From assembly GCF_029227915.1 (NCBI RefSeq), contig NC_079884.1, positions 25,172,001 to 25,236,000 of the forward strand: a DNA stretch of 64,000 nucleotides. Direction: 5' to 3'. Under the pieces are notes generated by a model, which saw only the letters and a program-made list of their open reading frames with translations, was not told the origin of the DNA and did no database searches. Origin of the DNA: Hydractinia symbiolongicarpus (Eukaryota; Cnidaria; Hydrozoa; Anthoathecata; Hydractiniidae). Position 1 is the stretch's first letter. Each line of letters starts with the position of its first letter. The position numbers and the translations under genes are program-made. Below, piece after piece: positions 49,840 to 59,863 of the stretch.

Positions 49840-49920
<81 letters not shown>

Positions 49921-50920
49921 GGACAGAGGTAGTAATTGGGCTAGCATATTAAACACACAGATGACAGGTATAAATAAATATAGAGATAGTGATTATGAGT
50001 TAGAGATTATAAAGATAGTAGTCGTCCTAAAAAATTGCTGACATCTTTTATCATTATTTTCAACCAGCAACAAGCTGTGGCTGGAAACCAGGAGTTAAAT
50101 AATAGTGCAATCAATATCAAGCAATCAATAATATTTTTACAAGTGAATTTAGATTTCCAGTAAACTTAGTAAAACACTAAGTATATAAAGTAATAATAAG
50201 GAGTTAAATAATAGTGCAATCAAGTAACATTTTTACAAGTGAATTTAGTTTTCCGGTAAACTTAGTAAAACACTGTAACTATATAAGTAATAATTCGAGC
50301 AGCTTCTTTATCATTCCAAATATATCCAAAGTAAAAAAGCAAGTAGTAGAACTCTTTAAGTGCAAAATACATAGTATCAAATCATGGACCACTATAAAAG
50401 GGGTTAAAATGGGCGTTCTGGTAAAATTAAAGCATTTCTTTGCATAGTGTTTTGGACTTTTCTTGGAAATTAAATTGACAAAAAAACGGAATGACACATC
50501 AAAAGGGAACAACAAGAATTTTAGTGCTGCAAGTAAACAACAGTTCTTTTTGGGGAAATGTTACTTTGTTTGAGTATTGTTATCACATTGTGAGTGTAAC
50601 ATAGCGTTCCTGTCAACTAAACCTTTTTCTGCTGCAAAAAAATTAAAAAATGATTTTTGTGAATCGAAACATCACATGTTTTTAACTTTAGTTTAGAAAG
50701 TTGCATCGAAAAATTATAACCCCTGGAACTATCAAATGCTGGCAAAAATAACAACAGTTATAGTTCTCATTGACTCAGCACAAAAACAAACTCAAAATAA
50801 TATAATTAAACGTCTTACCCGATAAAACGATTTGCTCCTAATACCTTTATCGTTATCATAGTAACGAGACGGATCAATACCAAGCGAAACTATAGAATGG
50901 TCCAACTGACCAGACTTCAT
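43578..50920 (-). CDS. man1b1: ER class I alpha-1,2-mannosidase (GH47), MAN1B1-like
   Basis: It trims one mannose from Man9GlcNAc2 in glycoprotein quality control and ER-associated degradation. Seven exons close in frame: 50819-50920, 46632-47495, 45687-45875, 45296-45483, 44688-44811, 44357-44551, 43578-43916. They give 666 residues against 699 in human. It is a type II membrane protein: a cytosolic tail ending [10 protein letters not shown], then a membrane segment ([15 protein letters not shown]), a charged lumenal stem of about 130 residues, then the GH47 domain. Catalytic-site blocks are intact: [35 protein letters not shown], and FNTEAHP with the calcium-binding Thr. Exon 1 was found from its ATG and splice donor; it joins exon 2 in phase across a 3.3-kb intron. 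A dead copy of exon 1 lies at 55662-55761. Confidence 0.95.
49283..49405 (+). mobile_element. Helitron-like short element, copy 2
   Basis: It shares CGCAAAATGGTACCACAAGT and AGCGAGATACAC with the 35991 copy, and ends CCACGGGCCACTGACTAG. The terminal hairpin is imperfect here (CCGCTG...CCACGGG). The left boundary is approximate. It lies in MAN1B1 intron 1. Confidence 0.6.
49841..49920. repeat. GACA tetranucleotide microsatellite, 20 units
   Basis: An uninterrupted (AGAC)n tract of 80 bp is followed by one degenerate unit (GGACAG). It lies in MAN1B1 intron 1. Its purity suggests it is recent and highly variable. Confidence 0.98.
50091..50294. repeat. Tandem duplication, 109-bp period
   Basis: GGAGTTAAATAATAGTGCAA begins at 50091 and again at 50200. 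The shared stretches include TTTTTACAAGTGAATTTAG and AAACTTAGTAAAACACT. There are two copies with small differences, in MAN1B1 intron 1. Confidence 0.9.
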
Positions 50921-51828
50921 GATTTACAGGGATATATTTTCCATATTAGTAACAATTTATAATCTTGCTAAAAAAGCAATAATTTGACATATACAGATCA
51001 TTTAGGCACTAAAAGTTAAAGTTTAAACTGTCACACAAACAAAAAGTTCTTTTATACAAATAAACAAGAAATTGAAAATGTAACAAATACAAATTTTTAA
51101 ACATTAGACTTCAGGGTTACTATGACAACTTAAGACCAAACACACTATCTTACTTGCATGCTAACTGCGACAGGTTCCAGACTAATATTTCTCTAACCCA
51201 GCACATTCAGTTTATTGCATGAAATAAAATAGAGTAAAACTTCAGGTTAAAAACAGGAAGCAGAAAATGATAAACAAGAACAAAGACTTGAAAAAAATTA
51301 AAGATGATAGCTAAAAATAATAATAGTTACACTTTTATCTTTCACAAAGGACACATCAAAATTCATAAACATAAAAAGTGCCTCTTGAAAAAGGAATGGC
51401 AAATTGTATTTAAATTTGACATTCCAGGTTTACGATGGGATGTAAAATCTCCGATTTATCAACACTAGAAGAAGAAACTGAAAAACTTTTAAAGTTTTTA
51501 AGGAGAAATAGAAGGCTTTTGGTCATCATTCTTAACAAAAATGTATTTACTGTATTATTATTTTCGAGGTTATTGAAATGGATTGCTGAAAAGTTAATAA
51601 TAGTGTAACTCACCCTTAATATGACTAAAATAAAAAACAACAACTGTGTATAAACAAATAATAAAGACAATAGTATGTATATGAAGTAAAATAAAAATCG
51701 TTTTTAAAATCCAAGCACATTAGTTTGCATACATCTGATTTCACTTTATATTTACAGGTTAATAAAGACAGGTTAACAATGCTGCCACTGTGTTTGTTGC
51801 TACTGTTCTTCACAGGAATGATATGTCT

Positions 51829-53914
51829 CTAACTATCTAAACGTTTCGATTTTTCAGCAACAACTGAATAACAACCACCTATAAAATAAAAGATTAAGAA
51901 GTAACTACAAACTCTTGCAATTATAAAAATCTGGTTTATATTGTCCATGCTTTACTTTATTTCATTCTGGTAAAAAAAAGGCAAGCACTCACCTTCTATC
52001 AGTCTTTTTCTAGTTACCAACGTCACACTTTCTTCACATGTGCATTTTGACGCATTTGGTTCAAACCAAAATAATTTAAATGAAACACACATCATAACTT
52101 TATTCGGTGCAACTCTCCTCACCAGGTGGGTTTTAACATTGGTGGAAATGTCAAGACCAATAGATTCTGAAACTAATACTTCAGCGTCTTCTTGTGGAGT
52201 TTTACTTTTACAGAAACAATAACAATGCACAAAAATTTTGTTACATTGGGTTAATGGTATGTCAAAGTTATCATATTTCTCCTTGAATACATCAAGAAAA
52301 GTAGGAGCTAAAGCAGGCAGGTTCATTACAATATGCTTTGTTACATTGTGACTTATAGAACAAAGTTCCTTGCATATAACCTGATTTAAAAATTCCCGAC
52401 CATCCATATTAAAACATTTAACATTCTCACTGACTTTATTTAGTTCAGCATTGTGCACCAGTGCTTTATAAGAAAATTTATTTAAATCGTTAGCATAAAC
52501 CACACATTTCTTTTTAGCTGCTGGAACAGCAAATGGTCCAACCCCTGCAAAAACATCGAAAACAACATCGTTTGGATTTAGTATTTCCACAATTCTTTGA
52601 TGTTCGGTTTGTAGCCGAGAGTTCCAATAGACTGTAGAGTAATCAAACTTAAATACACAACCATGTTCCTGCACTGTTGCATACATATCGTCTTCACCAG
52701 CAAGTAGCTCCATTTTAAAAAATCTAAAAGTTTCTTCGATAGAATTAGTTTTATTGACAACTGTTTTGATATTGGGATTCTTATCTAACAACAACGTACC
52801 TGCAAATAAACAAAACATTGATATAAAACTATAGATTATCCTAAAACTTTTTTTGTGTTTTAACTAGTTCTTCACGCTTGTCACACATTAACTATTTAAA
52901 CATTTTCCCAACTTTATAATCCCTCTACAAAAGCAACACAAGAACAACTTGCTCAATTATTAATCAACACCTACTATTTAAATAAGAAGACAGACCTCGC
53001 AACTTTTAAATTGTAAAGCATCGGGATGTTTACACTCTTACACATCCTGCAATCTATTACTACTTTATTTTTTGCCAAGATGTTCTTTTTGCGTAGCATT
53101 TTTTTATTTTATATTTTGTTATCTGTAGGGTGTTTTAATAAAGACTACCAACCCAACAACTATTTTTAAGTGCACACAAATCAAGGCACACAAAAATTAG
53201 TGTGTACAAAGTATAATTTCTTGAACTATTCCTTAGTTAAGATAACCAAAATGTTGTAATAACTTAATTTAACTATTATTAACTTAATTATTTAATTATT
53301 TAAAGGCAAAATATAAAACTGAATACTGATAAATGCTAAAAAACAGATGTCCTCCTTTTGCAAATTTGTGGGGAATACATACCAATCAGATGCTTAAAAT
53401 CCAGCAAGTTTTCTTTAAGGTTAACATGTGCAATATGTCCAACAGTTTCAAAAGAACTAACCAACTCCTCTGTGTTTTTAGGCAAAACCTTTTTCAGGAT
53501 CTCTTCCAAATTAAAATCTTTATAAGTCAACTCAATTTCATGCGTTGTAAACAATGCTCCTTCTTTATCTAAAATAGTTTTCTGACTTGTTGTAAACTCA
53601 TCCAAGGATGTGATGTCAGGCCGCAGTAAAATTATTTTGCTTTTTTCAACACTATCACCGTCATCCCGAATTCTTTTGAAATTTGATCTGTTTATTAATT
53701 GATGACGAAACATAGATGAAATTTTCCCACAAGAGATCGGTCTGCATATTATACATGGAAAAACAGCACTAACAGTGAACATATCACGATTAAGTTCTTT
53801 CATATTTCGAACACCTTCTGGTAAGAGAGAAGTAAAATTAGTCACAGGATCTTTATTTTTCTGTTTCTTTTTCTCCTCCTTTATATTTAAAATCTCCTTT
53901 TTATTCTGATCCAT
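51829..53914 (-). CDS. trmt5: tRNA (guanine37-N1)-methyltransferase TRMT5, intact copy
   Basis: It uses S-adenosylmethionine to methylate N1 of G37 next to the anticodon, preventing frameshifting; it acts in mitochondria and/or cytosol/nucleus. Three exons close in frame: 53383-53914, 51993-52799, 51829-51878, giving 462 residues. Exon 1 ends VGHIAHVNLKENLLDFKHLIG, the conserved D1-D2 linker (human [21 protein letters not shown]). Exon 2 holds the Rossmann fold: YWNSRLQTEHQRI, motif I DVFAGVGPFAVPAAKKK, NDLN, DGREF and the catalytic NLP motif MNLPALAP. The ATG at 53914 lies just inside a splice acceptor (CTATGTAG), so a 5' non-coding or targeting exon may exist upstream. It lies 909 bp upstream of MAN1B1 on the same strand. 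A second, broken copy is at 56232-58301. Confidence 0.94.
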
Positions 53915-55661
53915 ACTGTTAAATCTACATAGATAAAACATGAATAAAATGAAGTCAACAGGAGATATAGGTGTCAACATCTGCTTAGGAAATAGGGTGA
54001 AATAGAGAGTTTCAACACCTATGGATAAACTTTTTTTCTGGCTTTTAAAGTTATATTTCTCACGCTGTGTTAAAAAGTTGACGAACAAATTTATTGTTGA
54101 CTGATCAGCATAATACAACTTATGGCAAACTTCACATGAAATTATTTACTCCATGCTCATAAAGTTCTGGTAGTAAGTGGAATGCTCATTTTGAGCATTC
54201 TGGCTACTACTAAAACCACTATAAGATTTTGTTTTTGCTGATGTGATCATCTATTACAGGAAAAAGTTTGTTTAATAAAAGTTTAATTCATGGTTAACTC
54301 AAATAACACATGGTTAACTCAAATTATTTGTACACAAACAAGAGAAAGCATATAAATTCTTTACATATCAATGGCAAAAGTTCAAGCCAACCACAGTATT
54401 TCAGGAAGAGCTAACATGGTTTAAAGACCAATCTACATTACATACATTATCTGTCTGTTCCTTGTGCAAAATTGAGCCTGGGCCACGATAGCTTCATAAA
54501 ACTTACTGCTGCTGTTGTGAGAGTGGTTCAAGTGAAATATAATAAACAATCTGAGATTAATTAGTGGGTTGTCTCGCAAAGTATACTTTATACATTATTC
54601 ATACAATTAATTTAACTTTTATAAATAAACAGCTTTATATGCCAGAAAGTAAATAAAAGCAAATAGTGTAACATGTAACCAAAATGCCAGTTTTAGAAAG
54701 CAACTTTAAGGAATTTCCTACTGAGATATTAGATTATCAACAAATTACGCATATGCATGCATTGATATATCCTAAAAATCAAATACATGAAAATATAGGA
54801 TTCATTATTCCGATAACCAATGCTGATACACTTTAACAGCAGAGCAAATTAAATAACTAAAAATGCACATAAAAAGGGTTTTTGCCTAAAAGATCAGTAA
54901 TAACCTCACACAAGAACGAAATAAAACAAAACAAAGTATTAACAACTCTCTCTCTCACTCACAATGTTCTTAAGCCCCTAAATTTGCTTGACCCTAAATA
55001 ATTAGAATAAAAAAGATCTGAATGACATCATCCAGACAAAAATGACATAATTGTATGTTTACAAACCAGAAAACAGGCCAAAACAGTTTTTAACAATTTT
55101 TAAAATTTAGGCATCACAGGTCAAAAAATTATAGATAGCATTGAACTGCTGGTACATAAACAAGCAAAACAATCAAACAAACAAACAAACAAGATAGCAA
55201 ACAGATTGAAAATAAGATAAGCTCAAGACTTAGTAAAATGCAATACATGGTTTTTTAAAAGAACCTAGCTTATGCTCTACATTAGATGTGTCAAACATTA
55301 TACAGAACATGTTAAGAAATACTTTGCCTGAATCCCTTAAAAAGTTAAAGGAATAAACATTGAGTCTAGGATTAATAAAAGACCAAATACTTTTGTTTTT
55401 TCTGTACTATTATGCATGTATGTTTTTATAAATAAAACTACATTTTCCATTAATCTGGCCATTAGTTCCTTATTTTTTAACGAAAAAACATTTCAGGCTT
55501 ATAAAAAAGCACATCAACCGTTGTTGTTTCTATAAAAAACATGTACGTTTTTAAGTTTCAAATAAAAACACATGATTAGAGTACTAGAATAAGGTAAAGA
55601 CACAAAGTCACTTTTTTATTAACTGAGAAGAACTCAAAAAAACATAACAATAACATCTTAC
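53915..55661. other. Spacer between the two duplicated segments
   Basis: AT-rich, with an (AAAC)n tract near 55175-55190. It should contain the TRMT5 5' region. No other gene is recognised. Confidence 0.45.
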
Positions 55662-55761
55662 TCTATAAAATGACTTACTCCAAATATCTTGTTGTTATCC
55701 TACTAACAAGATGCATCAAAACCAAATAGAACTATAGAATGAACTATTAATCAGACTCCAT
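55662..55761 (-). pseudogene. Dead duplicate of MAN1B1 exon 1
   Basis: The reverse complement aligns along its length with MAN1B1 exon 1 (50819-50920). ATGGAGTCTGAT corresponds to ATGAAGTCTGGT, CATTCTATAGTT is identical, and the end TTTTATAGAGTAAGA corresponds to TTTTATCGGGTAAGA. Stop codons appear after four codons and the copy is 2 bp shorter, so it cannot encode the cytosolic tail. It precedes the second TRMT5 copy in the same order as in the intact segment. Confidence 0.88.
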
Positions 55762-56231
55762 ATTTCAAAGAAAATACCTTTTTTAATTCAGTAATGATTA
55801 TTATCTTACTAAAACACTGTTTTATCTTCTGAAAAACCCATGTTGCTTGCAGGTCAATTGAAGAAATGATCCTAACAGAGGTTTATTCTGTAAGTGTAGT
55901 TACGTCATCAAACAATATGGATCATAGTCACAGGTAAAAAACCCCAGAAACAGCACAAACTTTGTACCAATGGAATTCGCTTCCCATACAAAATTTGTTG
56001 CTAAATGTTGTTACACAGACACATGGCAAAAACATTAATTGAAACCACTTGAGTTTCAAGAATACAGTTTCGTCATGCATGTGAACTGTACTTGGAAAAA
56101 ATTTTAATTTGTATGCATAATATAACTAAAAGTAATACATCACATCTTATCAAATTTGTATCATAGTAAGATGATTTCATTGCCGCCATTGTCCAGTGGA
56201 GATCAGTTATCAATCTGCATGATGTCTCTTT

Positions 56232-58301
56232 TTATTCATCTGAACGTCTAGACTTTTCCACAATGACAGGATAAAAATCACCTATTGAGTAACAAAAAGA
56301 ATACATTCAAATGTAGCAAAAAAAATTAATTTATTTGCAATTTATTACATGCTTACAAAACATAAGTCTAGTTAATATTGATGTTTTTCTGAATTTTTTT
56401 CTGGTAGAAAAAAAAGAATTCACCTTCCCCTGGTCTTTTTCGTGTCACCAAGGTTTCACCCTCCTCGCACATGCATTTTGACTCAAACCAGTATAATTTA
56501 AATGAAACACACATCATTACTTCATTCGGTGAAACTTTTCTCACCAGGTGGGTTTTAGCATTAGTGGAAATGTCAAGACCAATAGATTCTGAAACTAATA
56601 CTTCAGCGTCTTCTTGTGGAGTTTTACTTTTACAGAAACAATAACAATGCACAAAAACTTTGTTACATTGGGTTAATGGTATGTCAAAGTTATCATATTT
56701 CTTCTTAAATATGTCAAGAAAACTAGGAGCTAAAGCAGGCAGGTTCATTACAATGTGCTTTGTAATATTGTGACTAATGGAGCAAATTTCCTTGCATACA
56801 ATTTCATTTAAAAAATCACGGCCATCCATATTAAAACATGTAAAATTCTCACAGACATTGTTTAGTTCAGCATAAGAAAATTCGTTCAAATCGTTAGCAT
56901 AAACCACACATTTCTTTTTAGCTGCTGGAATAGAGAATGGTCCAACTCCAGCAAAAACGTCAAAGACAACATCGTTTGGATTTAGCATTTCCACAATTCT
57001 TTTATGTTCATTATGCAACCGAGAGTTCCAATAGACTTTAGAGTAATCAAACTCAAATATGCAACCATACTCCTGCACTGTTGCATACATATTATCTTTA
57101 CCACAAAGAATTTTCAATTTAGAAAATCCAAAAGTTTCTTCAACAATAGTTTTATTGACAACTGTTTTTACATTAAGGTGTTTATCCATCACAACTGTAC
57201 CTGCAAATAAACAGAATATCAACTTCAACATTCTTTCTTTCTGACGGGTCCTATGTCTCTCAATGGGCCAGCATTTATACTAAGGCACTATAACAGTTAA
57301 TACCGTGTTAGATTGTTTTTGTTTAAACTTATAGAAGTTTTTAGAAAAAGTATTGAAGTTGGACAAACATTGTTGGTCATTATTACAGTGTGACACACTA
57401 TTACAGTGTAAAGGCTAATTTCGATTTGACTGCAATCTCTGCTATAGTGCAAAAAGCTCACAAGCCTTTTTTTGCTAGCGTGTGCACACTTGTCAAAGTA
57501 CATAATGTGCAAACAGATAAAAGCTTTTGGGGCATCATCAGAAAATGCAGTAAATCTGAAACAAGCTTTTAAATATATTATAAATTGGCCAATGCTGACA
57601 AGTAGCCTATAAATAGTGAAAACTACAATATCACTAAGTGAAAAAGGAATCTCCTAAAGAAAGAAATGATGTATGCAAATTTGGTGAGAACATGTCAATT
57701 GTTTGAATGTACCGTAAAATTGCATACAGAGCCATTTTTTAACAAAAAATATGCAAAAAAAATATTTATACATACCAATCAGATGCTTAAAATCCAGTAA
57801 GTTTTCTTTAAGGTTTACATGTGCAATATGTCAAACAGTTTCAAAAGAACTAACCAACTCCTCTGAATCTTCAGGCAAAACCTTTTTCAGGATCTCTTCC
57901 AAATTAAAATCCTTATATGTCAACTCAATTTCATGCGTTGTAAACAATGCTCCTTCTTCATCTAAAATAGTTTTCTGACTTGTTGTAAACTCATCCAGGG
58001 ATGTGATATACGGACACAGTAAAATTATTTTACTTCTTTCATCACCATCTTGACCTTTTCGAATTCGCTTAAAATTAGGCCTTTTCAGTAATTTACGACG
58101 AAAAATAGATAAAATTTTCTCACAAGAGATCGATCTGCATTTTATACATGGAAAAACAGTATTAACAGTGAACATATCACGATTAAGTTCTTTCATATTT
58201 CGAACACCTTCTGGTAAGAGAGAAGTAAAATTGACCATAGAATCTTTCTGTTTCTTCTTCTTTATATTTAAAGAAAGGTCATTCTCTTTTTCCAAATCCA
58301 T
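56232..58301 (-). pseudogene. TRMT5 duplicate with premature stop
   Basis: It has the same exon layout as the intact copy: about 57776-58301, 56424-57200 and 56232-56281, with splice sites conserved. In exon 1 the Gly codon GGA after SSFETV has become TGA (57831-57833), followed by an otherwise intact HIAHVNLKENLL frame. Exon 2 is fully open but lacks six residues (KALVHN) and a few others relative to copy 1; motif I DVFAGVGPFSIPAAKK and MNLPALAP remain. The terminal exon is intact. As read, the product would stop before the methyltransferase domain. It is either a young pseudogene or, less likely, produces a truncated product. Confidence 0.88.
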
Positions 58302-59509
58302 CCTGTTTGATCTATAGATAATAAAAAAATAAAGTTTTACTAAGAAGAAAATGTGCCATCATTCTAGTAAATTTGGTGCTGCTTTTATTTTTCCAACAGA
58401 GCAAAAATTGCTTGTTTGTCGTAACCGTACCAACTCTAAAAAAATTTCCAATTGTAAAATTCAACTGATGAAATATTGCAAAATCAATTTTTCCAATTTA
58501 AGTTATAATTTCGAAGTAAACTTGATTTTGTGTATTTCCATCCAAATATTTTGGTTTGGAAGTGATGCTGTCAGGTTTTTATAGGTCTCCTTTTAATATT
58601 TCCCTTTTTTATATACTTTGTATCTATAGGAGTATTTATTTTCGGTATGTTTTTACATTTTAAGATGAAGATATCATCACGTTTTCTAGCCATGTGTAAA
58701 TCTTAAACAAACCAGATTTTGGCTACAAAGGTATATTTTGAGGCAGCAAACAGGTTATGAGGTTCAAAAAAATTTGCAGGCTTCAAGCAAAAATAGAAAG
58801 AGGCAAAATACATCACTAACATGAAATGTCACTTGCCTGCTTTATTTTATATTTGTTTTTCACATCAGCAAACTTGTTGTTCACGTCAGCAATTTTAATC
58901 TCTCTCCCATAAACAACAGTTAAATTAACAATGAACATGAGAACAAAACCTTTCAAGTTAAGTTCAAGTTACATCTAAATTAAGAAATAACCACCTTAGC
59001 AATAACTTTCTGATGAAAATCTAGAAATTTTGTTAACACATCAGCATTAGCCTTGCTAAGTGCCAAAATGATTTAGACCTAACCATTTTTATTTAGGAAG
59101 AAAATTTTTATAAACTAGATGATATTTTGAAACTTTTCTTTGGGTGTAAGTATTCTTATAACCTGCACACTAGCTTTGCAAGTGCTGCAAGGGTGACGGG
59201 GTGCATGTGAGACTTAAAGCCACAATTTTCCACTTGTAAACAATTGCTCTACTGACTGCCCTTTTAGCCTATTGTTATCTCCCTAGCAGATGTAGTAAAT
59301 GCGGCTGGGATACTCCTTGCAGGCATCACTCTATGGTATCTCATTGACATGTGTTAGTAGAAGAAAGAAATGTTTCAAGGAAACATATACCTCTCCCTGG
59401 AAGTAAGTCGCAATAAGGTAATATTTTTGCCTCATACAGTAAATGTGATAAATAAATGTCGATTTGGCATAATTTTTAAAACTAAACAATAGATTCTTAT
59501 TATTGTAGA
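58302..59509. other. Spacer between TRMT5 duplicate and THAP gene
   Basis: AT-rich DNA without a recognised gene. The frame at 58351-58584 matches nothing known to me. Confidence 0.4.
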
Positions 59510-59629
59510 CTAGACGGTGGCCCAAGGATAAATTCAGGAGCTTATCCTTTATTATCGCGTTTGTATGTCTCGCTACTTGCGGTACCGTTTTGCGCAGAGA
59601 TGGACAGAATACAGCTATTTTTAAAGAGA
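59510..59629 (-). mobile_element. Helitron-like short element, copy 3 (inverted)
   Basis: On the minus strand it runs from ATAGCTGTATTCTGTCCATC through GCGCAAAACGGTACCGCAAG and TAGCGAGACATAC to a hairpin-like GGATAAGCTCCTGAATTTATCC and the terminal CTAG at 59510-59513. It matches the copies at 35991 and 49283. Confidence 0.62.
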
Positions 59630-59863
59630 TAATAAACACATATCACATCGTATTTTCTCACCCAAGGAAAACGTTTTTTGCCCATGCCATATACCCAGAG
59701 AGTAAAAGTGATATCATGCTGAAACATTTTCCTGCTAACCGAGGAAATATTTTACACATAAACAGCCCCTTAGTTTCACAAGTGCTCATTCAAGCTATTG
59801 CAGGGTATTAACAGATTAAAAAAAGCTCAAATTTAATCATAGAATTTCTCAAAAGTAGGATGC

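Noticed and set aside
57831-57833. TGA as a selenocysteine codon in the TRMT5 duplicate
   Set aside because: TRMT5 has no known selenocysteine, the position is Gly in the intact copy, and the same segment contains a dead MAN1B1 exon.
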